Source: Plasmodium coatneyi
Lineage: Eukaryota > Apicomplexa > Aconoidasida > Haemosporida > Plasmodiidae
Length of the DNA stretch: 64,000 bases
Assembly: GCF_001680005.1 (NCBI RefSeq)
Contig: NC_033566.1
Span: 1,302,001 to 1,366,000, forward strand
Direction: 5' to 3'
Shown here: one piece after another, positions 50,079 through 61,200 of the stretch
How positions within the stretch are numbered: the first letter of the stretch is position 1
Layout: the number at the start of each line of letters is the position of its first letter
The notes under the pieces: model-generated
What the model saw: only the letters and a program-made list of their open reading frames with translations
Told to the model about the DNA's origin: nothing
Databases searched by the model: none
Position numbers and translations under genes: made by a program

Positions 50079-52889
50079 TCACTTCACGCTGAAGGTGAGG
50101 GGGGTCCAGCTCGCCGCCTTGATCGCCTTCACGTTGAAGTTGAAATAAATTGACAAAATGATGGAAAAGAAGAGAAGGAGTAAAAAAATGAGGGGGCTGT
50201 AAAAGCTGTCGAAGCGGCGGCGTCCCAGCAGCGGTTCCTTGGTCTTTCGCCTAACAAAGGGGGGGAAGTTGCATCGTGGGGAAGTCGTGAAAGAATGTCA
50301 TGATGATCGGGCACCGCTGCAGGGTCATTATTACACGCACCCAGAGCGGTGTTGTCGCAGTATGGACACACGTGCACAGTGAGGTGCACCCTACCGGTCA
50401 ATAATCTCGATGCGCTTCAAAAAGAGAAAGTAGGACGATATTAAGGAGGAGAAGGAAGTACCCAACAGCAAAATAATGAGGAGGTCCAAATCTTCATTTT
50501 CATTTTTATATTTTTCTAAAAAAAGTGCCAACAGGGTGATGTACACGGAGATCAGGGAGTAATGAAGAAAAGTTCTTTCTGCTGCAAAATTTATTTTTGG
50601 ATCGATTTTGAGCAGGTTGATTTTTTCCTGCGCATTTTTATTTCTGCTATATTTGTGACTCAACCAGAGGGACGTCTTGTCTAACATGTTCCATTTTTCT
50701 AAAGATTGATGGGAGGGGGGATTGTTTGTCTGGTGTGCATAACCATTCGTATAAAGTTTGTTTCTTCTGTTTGTGGGGGGATCACCATTTCCCCCCTGTA
50801 GGGGTATTATTTCGTGGCGGTCACTTGTTGCAGGTGCAATACTGGCAACTTTTTCGATGGTGACCCCAACTGATGCCTGCAAAGAATCGACGTTAGTGTT
50901 ATCCCCCATTGCAGAACTACTACATCCAGTCAAGACCGACTCAGCGTAGTTATTGTTGGGTTTGAATTTCTCATGGACATTAGCATGGATCCACACAGGA
51001 ATGTATTTAATTTTCTCTGGGTGTAACAAAGCCATAGCTGTTTGATATTTTGAATATTTATACGCGTTAATAAAATGGTTGCTGTTTAATATGTCTTGTA
51101 CCCATTGGGGGGGTTTCTCCACCTTCAGTTTGACTTCTATGATTGCATAATTTAAACGCCTTATTTCATTTTTTCGCAAAGCCTCCTCTGCTAACCTACA
51201 CCAGTGCTCTCTTTTGTGAACATATTCGTTCAGCATGGAAACGTTCGTATCGATGGAAATTCTCACGGAGTTGTCATCACTCAGTTGGAACGCCGACCTG
51301 AGGTAGGATGTTCTGATGATGGGTTCCAACTTGTTTTTCGTTATCATGGTTTGGATCTCCTTTGCGAGCGCCTCGTTCTTTTTCATTTTTTTTTTCAAAT
51401 TTACCACGGAAGTGGCTTTCACCTGGGTGGGTTCCTTCCCCATTGCGATTTGCTTCCTTTGGAAGAACTTCCGCACGTCCATTTGGCCAGTCATAAATTT
51501 GAACACATACTTTTGTTGCAACTCGAATCTCTCCTTCGTGGAGGTCTCTCCGGTCCACTCCTCATGGTGAATTTTCCTTTCAATAAAAATGGTCTTCTCC
51601 GGATCGCCGTCGTTATCGTTGTACCACCTGAATCGGATAAGTTGCGCGTTTTCATATCTCAAAATTCGGTTGCTGTAACATGTGGCTTCTTCATTGTCCA
51701 GGTAGACGGAAGTTATTTGTTGAGATTCGTTTAGAGCTTTGTTTTCCCCCTGCAAATCGTCTGATTCTTTACCCGTCTGATTAATCAGTTTTTGCTTCTT
51801 CATTTGGACGAAATTTTGGAAGTGCTTTTCCAGGTCCTGGTTGCTTAGACCGAATATTAAGTAGGGCAGGTGCTTTACAATTTTTACCTTGGTGTATACG
51901 ATGTCTTCGTACTTCATTAGGAACTTGGTGGATGTTCGTTCGAAGGTCTCAGGTGGGACCCACGTTCTGCCATGTGCGGAGGTTGCGGCGTTGCATGCGT
52001 TGTTTGTGTTTGTTGCGCACCGAGAACGGTGCAGGGCATACAGAACAGACAGGTACACCACCAACTCATCCACATTGATGTTACAAAACTTCTCTTTTAT
52101 TAATCCGAGGAGCAGCCACTGGTTGATGGAAATGTTCATTACATGATCGAAAAAAAAACCCAGCTGCATCAATATTTTGCAATTCTTATGAATGTAAAAA
52201 TCGAAATGGACAATGTCACAGCCTATTAAGTCTATCCTCTTCTCCATTTCTTCTTTTTCCTTTTTTCCGGGGTAGCTGTCGACCGACTTGAGCTGCTCGT
52301 AGGTGATCATCAGACTGTCAACAATTTCGTTGTACTTTTTTTCGGAAAATTTGTTTATTTTTTTGATTTCCTGGGTGATGAGGTCGTTGAACAGGAAGGG
52401 TGGCAGCAGTTTTATGCCTACGTGGGGGAGGTGCACAAGGGGGAAGTTAGATTGGGCGGCCACACAGGGGATACACACTCACATGCACTACCAACGACGC
52501 CACCAACGATGCTACCAACGACGTTGCTAGGGATGCTCAGTTTAACCTTGCTCGTCAACCCTCCTGGCGGCACTTTGTATGAGGTCCTTCTCGAGCTTCA
52601 GGGGGGGAAAGTGTATACGTTGATGTGGTGCGAATGTGTAAACGGCAAAACAGACGCAGAGTTCGCCCAAACGTGTGCACAATACATTATGCAGGCAAAC
52701 ATGCAAGTCGGACCCACTGCAAATGCAGCCCCTGGTTGACCAGTACGCCCCTCCTGGCTGTACCTTCTTTTTGTACTTGTGCCCCATCTTAAGAATGGTC
52801 CTTTTAATCTTCTTGTAGGAGACGTAGTACTTTCGGTAATGCTTCGGCACGTCCACCATTTTGCGGCTTTCCCTTTGGCAGTTGCTCAT
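50079..52889 (-). CDS. SPX-VTC polyphosphate polymerase (VTC4-like)
   Basis: Vacuolar transporter chaperone subunit: makes polyphosphate from ATP and feeds it into an acidic organelle (acidocalcisome or vacuole). Four exons in transcription order, 52889-52764, 52595-52547 (49 nt), 52417-50395 and 50250-50079, join in phase for 789 residues. N-terminal SPX domain (YRKYYVSYKKIKRTILKM to about residue 190, including FYIHKNCKILMQLG), which senses inositol pyrophosphates. The VTC catalytic tunnel follows: SVYLDN, then RFRWYN, IFIERKIHHEEWTGETSTKE, IIRTSYLRSAFQ, VRISIDTN and AIIEVKLKVEKPPQWV, so the basic residues of yeast Vtc4 (R-x-R, E-R-K, R-x-x-x-x-R, E-V-K-x-K) appear kept. The C-terminus carries a DUF202-type three-helix membrane part (FAAERTFLHYSLISVYITLL, then two more helices; the last is in the final exon). 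Start at ATG 52889. Confidence 0.87.
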
Positions 52890-54581
52890 GTTTTATGTGA
52901 AGACGGGGGGTTGGGGAAGGGCACACACCGAAATGGGTCTGAACGGACATACGCTTCTTTGGCGCCTTCCCCCGAGAAGAGGAAAACTAAATGGTCAATA
53001 TCCAACCCTTCGGATATTTCCAATCAGGGGATAGGCTTTTCATAAGGGGGGAGGAAATTTCTGCATAGGTTTACGTTGCGATGGCGAGTCTCCCCGTTCG
53101 TCTTCTGCTTCTTTCATTTGTACCTACAGATTTGTTGTGCTTGCCCCTTAAAAGGTGTGCACATATGAAGGGTCCTTCTTCTTTTCCTTTCCTCCCTTTA
53201 GTGGCATATATCACCCACTCAGGCAAATCAAACCGACTGAGTAGTGATCTTCCCCATTGAAACACATTTGTTGGGATTGCCTACCTGTAGGGTACCTTCC
53301 CACTTTACTGTTCCCCCTAGGGTGTTTTTTTTTAAAATATTTTTTCTGCAAAATTGGTTCATATGTAACACCGCTATTGTGCTTTTTCTCTTTCCTCGAA
53401 AATATTCTGGATGGCAAAATTGTGCAATTCTTAGGGCTGGTCTTGAAAAAAAAAAATTCCACCTTTTTTTTTTTTTTTTTTTTTTTTTTAGCATCCCTTT
53501 CGATGTAGAAAAATTACTTCCTAGTATTCCGCACCATTGTGTCGCCTGGTTGTCCTTCTATTTCCTTTTTGTGTGCCTCGTGGGGCCGACCATTCCACAA
53601 TTTTTTTGCCTTATGTTCCGGATATGTGCAGCGGGGCACTGCAAAGTCGGCCCCTCCACATCTCTATGCTAACTCGACGTAACACCACACGCACCTAGGA
53701 GTAACTCCTTGGGTGTCCAACACTTTTGGGAGAGGTAATAAAAATGAGAATAACTGATTCCGCCAGTTGGTAAAATTAGGCACCCCAAGGATTATGTCGT
53801 ATGCACCAATATACCTGCACGGTGTCAGGTTCGTCTTTGGGTAAATAGAATAGAGGCAAAATTTTGCCGTAAAAAAAATGGAAAAAAAAAAAAAAAAAAC
53901 ACCAAACAAATGTCGCAGAAACGGTTGCGCGTTACATGCTAAATGTACAAGTGAATATTTTATAATTTTTTTTTTTTTTTTTTTTTGAATTACCCATTTT
54001 GGTTGCTTTCTTCCGTGGTTCATCTATCTGACGTATTTTTCCCTCCTGCAACTGGAAAGATAGGAAAAACGTTAGCAACGCTTCAACAAAACGGAAAAGA
54101 ACAACGTTGGAAGTTTTGCCATTTGTTGTTAACTTTCCTCCGATTTGTGATTTATGTAATTTTCCTCCTTTTAAATGACTTACGACCGGGGACAGGTAAT
54201 TACGGACCGTAAGAGGCAGGAACAGAGAAAAAGAAGCATCCATCATATGTAGTCATACGTACAAGTGAATGCCAAAAGAAAAAATTACATAAGCAGATAA
54301 TGGACGGATAATGTACCCAAGTGAATAAGAATAAGGATAAGAAAAAAAAGGAGAAAGGAGAAGGACCATGTTTGCATAAACCCGCCATATTTCACATAGT
54401 AGGAAAAGCATCTTGGCAAGAAAGCGCAAACCACCGGAGAGGCGCAGAAATAGATTCCGAAGGATGACCATCGTGGAGGCACCATAACATCAGCTTGATG
54501 CATTACCCCTCCTAAGCAACACATAGATCGGATAATTATTCCCCTTACAACAAAGTATACAGTCCCCTTCGTCGAAGCAGG
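52890..54581. other. Divergent intergenic region (VTC / methylthiotransferase)
   Basis: About 1.7 kb, the likely promoter region of both neighbours. It contains an A11/T26 pair at 53446-53489, an A tract at 53882-53899 and a T tract near 53968-53986. Open frames here are tract-driven. No gene seen. Confidence 0.6.
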
Positions 54582-56806
54582 ATGAACAACAAGTTAAAAA
54601 TTTTGACCCTGCTGTGCGTGGCCACCACCGGCACGTACTACATATGTGTGCACAAGAAGAAGGAAATTAAGAAGCTACTCAATTCTGTCTTTGTAAATGG
54701 AAAAAAGAAGAAGCATAAACGGAGGGACAGTAGTGTGCGCAGGAAGAATGCCACTGCACGTAAAGGGAAATCCTTGACTACCTTAGAACCCATGGAAAGC
54801 GAATCCGGAGCAGACGAAATTGTTCATGTGGATGAAGACACCTCTGTTATCAGCTCAGATAACGACTCCTATTTTCTTGACGTGAGGGAAGAGACCCCAC
54901 GGGGGGGAATACCTTTCCAGGTGACCACACTAATGGCGGAAGCACGAGGAGGGAGAAAGCATCGTCCGGGGAAGAAGAAGATAGCACCCTGACGGATGTA
55001 GAAGATATTAACAACCTTAATGACAGAGCAAGTTACAACGTTGTGCAGATAAAGGGGAAACATAAAAACAGGGGGAAATACCTGAATGGGCTTCGGAAAA
55101 GAACCCCCCAAAAGGGAGTCCCCCAAAAGGAAACCCCTTCAAAGAGACCTTCCCACGAGGAGGAAGACTTCCAATCTGCGAATAACCTAAACGAATGTGC
55201 GGTCATCCTGCCGGAAAAGTACAAAATATATTTCAAGTCCTTCGGGTGCGCACACAACAGCTCGGATTCTGAATTTATGATGGGGCTGCTGGGGAACTAC
55301 GGATTTCAATTCGTGAAAAATGTGGAAGAGTGTGATATTTGCATAATTAATAGCTGCACGGTGAAGAATCCAAGTGAGGAAAGTATGAAGACCATTATAA
55401 ATTACGTGCATAAGTTGAATAAGGCTAATAGGAGGAGGGCGAATGGACAAACAGGCAAAAAAGGGAAGAAGGGAAAAAAGGGAAAAACGGATGGGGGGGA
55501 ATTGGACCCACATGTGGATTATCTCACGACGTCATCTTCTGGAATCTCGGATTTTGAGCAGGAAAACGGGAAGGTAGAAGGCAGCTGCTGCGCGGAAACG
55601 GCCTGTGGATGTGCACCAGCCAAGGGCGATTCGGGTTTGGTAGGAAAGGCAACAGTGAAGGAAATGGAAAAGGATGCAGTTACAGGAGTGCCCGGGATAG
55701 CCCCCTGTGGAGACATCAAAATCATCGTCTGCGGATGTGTGCCGCAAGCGGAGAAGGACATGGAAATATTCGAAAACGTCTCCCTTGTCGGTGTGACCAA
55801 TATCGACAAAATCGTGGACGTCGTGGAAAATGTGATTAACGGGTACAACGTACGTTACCTGAAGCAATCAAAAAAAATGACCTCATTGAACCTCCCAAAA
55901 ATAAGAAAAAACAAGTACATAGAAATAATAAATATTAACAATGGGTGTTTGGGAAATTGCACCTATTGCAAGACCAAATTTGCCAGAGGGGACTTAGCTA
56001 GCTATAACATACCCGATATTATTAACAGAATAAAGCATGTGTGCAGTGAGGAAAATATAAAAGAAATATGGCTGACGTCGGAAGATACGGGTGCATATGG
56101 AATTGACTTAAATACCAACATTGTTAAACTACTTAAAGAAATTTTGGACACTGTTTCGAATAGCGACGTTATGATCCGCCTGGGTATGACCAACCCACCG
56201 TACATTCTGAAGCACATCAAAGATATATGCAATTTGCTGAAGCATAAAAATATGTATGAATTTATTCACATCCCTGTTCAGAGCGGCAGTAACAGAGTGT
56301 TAAAAAATATGAACAGGGAATATGAAATTGAAGATTTTATATACTTGGTGGAAAATTTAAGGAAGGATGTTCCAAATATAACCATTGCAACGGATATTAT
56401 TTGCGGATTTCCATACGAAATGGAGAAAGATCACATGGAAACTGTCGACTTGGTAAAAAAATATCAATTTCCCATACTTAACATTTCCCAGTTTTATCCC
56501 AGAAGGGGCACTGTAGCTTATGGCATGAAGAAAATTAACACAAAAATTGTGAAAAAAAGGTCCAGAGAAGTAACGGACGCGTTCCTTTCCTATACGAACA
56601 ATTATAAATTTTTGGAAGGAACTACACAGAGGGTTTTATTCACCGAAGTGTCCACAAAAAGTGATGACCTTATTGGCCACACGAAACAGTATGTTAAGGT
56701 GTTGCTGCAAAACAGGAACAATGAAAATGCGCATTTGTTGAGCCATTTCGCTAACTGCAAAATTGTTTCAGCGCATAAGTGGCACGTAGTTGCCGAACTG
56801 GCGTGA
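54582..56806 (+). CDS. Radical-SAM tRNA methylthiotransferase (CDKAL1/MiaB family), frameshifted in this sequence
   Basis: Adds a methylthio group, in the CDKAL1/MtaB branch to t6A37 of tRNA-Lys. Part 1 (54582 to about 54907) starts MNNKLKILTLLCVATTGTYY, a membrane anchor, then a basic and acidic linker. Part 2 continues one frame over to 56806. The three N-terminal cluster cysteines are present: KSFGCAHNSSDSEF, IINSCTVKNPSEE and IIVCGCVPQAEKD. The radical-SAM motif is GCLGNCTYCKTKFARG; VSTKSDDLIGHTKQYVKVLL is the TRAM domain. A Lys/Gly-rich and Cys-containing insert (55430-55700) splits the UPF0004 domain. The two frames overlap between 54881 and 54992; the change fits one base missing from the G7 run at 54901-54907. 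Human CDKAL1 has a C-terminal anchor; here the anchor is N-terminal. Spliced-intron and ribosomal-frameshift explanations are less likely but open. Confidence 0.87.
54901..54907 (+). other. G7 run at the frame change of the methylthiotransferase gene
   Basis: Upstream frame: ...GAG ACC CCA CGG GGG GGA ATA. Downstream frame, read one base back: GGG AAT ACC TTT. With eight G the gene would be a single open frame of about 741 codons. The same bases also spell G-GGG-GGA, the pattern of a -1 slippery heptamer. Confidence 0.7.
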
Positions 56807-58275
56807 AGAACGAAAGTGGTTGCATGGCCCTTCCTAACATCCTCGTTCATTCGAGTAGCGGCACGTTTGTCCGAAAAGTGTCATTCGTTGCAACGGTTCA
56901 GCTGCTTCTTTTGTGACTGTTTTGTTATGACTTGTGCAGGCATTTTTTTTTGTCCCCTCTCTGTCATATCCACAGTCATCACCGTTGTTAATTTTTTTTT
57001 TTTTTTTTTTTTTTGCACACACAACTGCATTTTGGCTAGCTTGCCCTCGTTTTACCTTACCTGTTAATAAAAAAAAACGACAGCTAGTTTCATTTGCCCG
57101 GTTTGTTATCTGACCCTTTTTTCGTTACGTGAGAATTTGACAGTGGATGTTTTCTATCCCATTTTTTGAATACTCCCCAGTGGAGCAACGTTTGTAAACT
57201 TACTTCCCATTTGGTACGCGTTAAAAGGAAAAAAAAAATTAAAAGACTGCTATGCGGTCTCCATTTCGATGATATGATCGGAAGAATAAGTAAAAGATCC
57301 GAATGGGAGGTGGGCGTAATCGGTTTATCCCCCTTGCGTGCTCCCACTGGGGTTGCCACAAAACAAATTGGACAATGCTTGCACATCCGACTAATGTGTC
57401 TAGCGTATATTATGCTGTACCTATGTGCGTACCCACGTGCGCAGTGTTAATCTGTCCAAAACGAATAACTCTGTGAATACAAATGTGTGTGTGCCCCTGT
57501 TGAGTGCACCTCTCCCCACGCCATACACATTATATTATTTTTTTTTTTTTTTTCGGACGATGAGTATACATGCGGGAAGGAAGTTATCCTTGAAAAGGGC
57601 TTTTGCTTCCGTCCACACGCATTAAATAGACATGTTTTTTTTGTAAGAAAAGCGGCCAAGTGGCAGGTTATTTTGCTTTGTTCTATTTTTTCAACTGTCA
57701 AATTGGCATTCTGCAAAATGAGCACCATTAGGTATGCTATCCTTTTTTTTTTTTTTTCCCTCACCAACATGCATAAAAATTATACACTTAGTAACTTTGC
57801 TGCGTACAAGTTGGACCTCGTGTGAGCGTCCCGTGGAAATGATGCAACATATGCATGGGGCACACACGAAGTCGCGCAATTGAATATATATAGGTCTCAT
57901 TGCAGAAAAGAAGTCCCCCTTTTTTTTTTTTTTTTAACATTTTTATTAAGCATATTGCGCATATCATATTAACACCACAAGTTTGGGTGTTGTGTAGTTT
58001 GTTATTTATTTGTCTGGAAGTTCGTCCTACAGAGTGCACACTTTTTTTGTGAAATTATTTTCAGGGGATAAATACAGGGCATGTGCTCGATCGGATGTAG
58101 GTATGCATATATTGGTACATAAGGATGTGCAAAAAGAAAAAAAAAAAAATCCCCAAATTTTGTTCTTTCACTATACTTCTCTGCAATACGAGTAGGTTAA
58201 TAACATTGGCAACCTGTCCCACATGCGTTTTCCCTTTCGTGTGTCTTAAAAAGCAATTTTGAAAAAAAAGAAGCA
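56807..58275. other. Intergenic region
   Basis: About 1.5 kb with T tracts at about 56991-57014, 57538-57553 and 57918-57935 and an A tract near 58136. Several open frames lie next to the T tracts, but none shows a start, a domain or matching splice partners. No gene seen; it probably contains the promoter of the next gene. Confidence 0.55.
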
Positions 58276-61200
58276 ATGAGGAAGAGGGGCACAAATACCA
58301 AAAAGGGGGGCCCAAAAAATGCTTCGCTTGTTACTGCTAACGGCGGCAACCCACATGCCAACATTCCCGGAGTCAACTTCAACCGCATAAAGAGTTCCTA
58401 CTTGGAAGGGGCGCTAAAGCTGACAAACGCAGAAAGCGTGAAAGAAAAGTTAAAGCGAAAAAATGATGAACTGAAGGGAATGGACATAGGGGGGGACATC
58501 CCCGTGGTGCCCTCTCTAGACAGGGTACTGTCAGTACAAAGCATCTCAAGCGACCATGACCTAGGGGGAGAAGACACTAAGGAGTTGAAGCATTTTGAGG
58601 AATTCGAAATTGTTCTAAGGGAAGTATTGAATGACGAGGAGGGGTTGGGTAGCAGTGAAGCTGAAGGGGGAAAATCCTCCTGCGAGGTGGAGAACGCACC
58701 ACCATCTAATGAACAGTCGTTCGTATACGATAAGGTGTCGGACGAGGGGGGTAACCAAGAGGGAGAAAAAATAAAGGAAGATGAGGAGGACGAGCAAATG
58801 GTGGAAGGCGAAAAAGGCAACGTGTCCCACCTTTTTAACAAAACGAAGGAGGCGTATAAATCGCTAAATCTCGATAAGTTGTTTCTGGTTAACAGTTTTA
58901 ATAACTCCCTCCGGGGTGAAGGCGTGGAGAGGAGGAAGCCAAACGGCATGTGCGAAAGTGCACCCAGCAGAGGTGAGGATAAGCTTAGCTTAATGAAGAC
59001 TATCGAAAGGAAGTTAAAGGGCCAAAATTCCTTCGTCATGGAAAATATATATAACGCGTTTAGAGGCACCATAAACGATTTTATAGACGTGTACCTTCAG
59101 GGGGAAGACGAAGAGATGGGTGAGGGAAGAAGCAAAAGGACTGTGATGAGGAAGGATACGACGATTCGCAGCGTCGATCCTTTTAGACATGGAGAAAGGG
59201 TTAACCTAAGTGATGAACATGTTTTAAAAAAAATGTATCAGATGGACAGTGATATCTTCCTTCCTGGGGGAGAAAAAGGCAAAATTAAAGTTGGGCAAAG
59301 TGGGTATGCGAGGAAAAGGGAGGAGGACACAAATGTAAAAAAGTACTTGAGCCAGTTTGGCAATACCAACCCGAATGACAGCACCAAGGGTTGCAAAATA
59401 AAAATGGGTGGAGCCAATCTATTTGGGGAAAGCAATGTGGTAGCGGATGCTATGGCCTACCTCATGGGGGATACACCCAAATTGACGAGGGGGCCCCCAC
59501 CCAAACAGAAGAGTCATACTCTACATGCACATCTGGACAAACATAAGCAGGTGGAAGAGGCATACAGTGCATACTACCCTCAGGCGGAAACATTTGAATA
59601 TTCAAGCATCATTTCGGATTATTTGTATAACGGGAAGGACAACGGTCGTACGCTATCCACTCATCCTAATGGATCGGATAGAAATCGCTTAAAGTATGAC
59701 TTGCATTCTAGCATGAATGACCAAATGAGCAACGTGTTGGACACGCAGGTAAATGACCGAACCGTTTTTGACATCGCCCCGATGACGCAAAAGTACAAGT
59801 TCGCGTCAAACATTATCCTGACGATTAACAAAATAAAAAATGTGGAACGTGTGGTAGAAATAAATTTAAGCATTAAAGACGTGGAATTGAAAATTCCAGG
59901 CCTGCGTATCGAAAATGTGATATTGCCATATAAATGTGGTAGCGATTTGTTAACCATAAAAATAAAAACGCTAAGTGAAGGTAATAGGGATGGTTTACAT
60001 GGTCACCAAGGTGGGGAATATGGAAAAAAAAGGGAAGACAGGAACGAAAAAAAAGTTACAATAAAATGCTACTTCGTTTTCATCCCACTGAACCACATTA
60101 AGGAAGGAGTTGTAAATAAGAGACTTATCCTAATTAGCTCAAAACGGAAGGAAGAATTTGAAAAGGAAGGGTTACTCCCCGATACGCTTTACATGATAGA
60201 ATCGCAGAAGTTGAATTGTGAAAAGGAAAAACATATGTACCTTTCTGTGAAGGTTTGCAAAAGTGGAGTTCACTACTTCCCTTGTGTGAATACCCATCGG
60301 GGGGATAACCTTGACGTGAATTTCACAACCAGTGAGAACGTCACGAAGAATTCATTCGAACCCGTTTACGTATGTTTATACAACGATGAAGTGGATAGGG
60401 AGATTGGGAATATACTGAATGGAGGGGGGTTAGCCAACAAGGTAAGAATGAATAAGCTAGCTACGAAAGGACATTACTTGGTTAACAATTTGCCCTTCCA
60501 ATTTTATTTCAACAATTCTAATGTGCTCCTTTGTAGCCATGGGGACGTTATAGAGGAGGCCGAAAATCTGTTTAATCATATGGGCAAAGAATCCATTCGG
60601 GTGGAAAGCTTCATGGACCTTTTTCCAACGCATATATTTCCCCCGGTGGATGACGTCCTACACTTGGACTTCATTAAAAGGAATGAAATTTTACAATTAA
60701 AATTTGTTCTTCATTTTTTGGCCATCACGGAGATTATATGTGTGCATTTGTGTTCCCTGTTTGGTTTCCACGTGGATGTCAAGCCTCTCTTTCGGGAGCA
60801 CCTCAACGCAGTGAAAATGGACGATGGGACGGGGCAGGGCAACCGCTTCACCTTTTTATATACATCTTATGAAGAGGATGCGCAACCCAGGGGGTACTTT
60901 CTAAACTATACGAAGCCGTTCGTTTTCCGCTTCCAGGGTGACAACCGTGGAAGCAATGCTGAGGGGAGGACACCCACCGAATGGGATGAAAATGACCTCT
61001 TCATCGTGGACTACGCACGGAAGCAAGCCATATTTCTACACAACGTGATAAAGCACCATGGGGACGTTCAGAATATACCAAAGTGCTATAACAGGAAGAA
61101 GCGTCTTTTTTTCACCACAGATAGGAGGAAAAAGCAATTTCAAATTTATTACATGGACATTCTCAGAAGGTACAACTTGCTACTTACTAACAGGGGAAGC

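Noticed and set aside
54921..54980. Short intron explaining the methylthiotransferase frame change
   Set aside because: Donor GTGACC and GA-rich sequence without a pyrimidine tract are unlike the other introns here; an indel in the G run is simpler. Not fully excluded.
57425..57825. Open frames around 57.5-57.8 kb (for example VILEKGFCFRPHALNRH)
   Set aside because: Interrupted by T tracts; I found no start, matching exon or recognisable family. Kept as non-coding, though a missed exon cannot be excluded.
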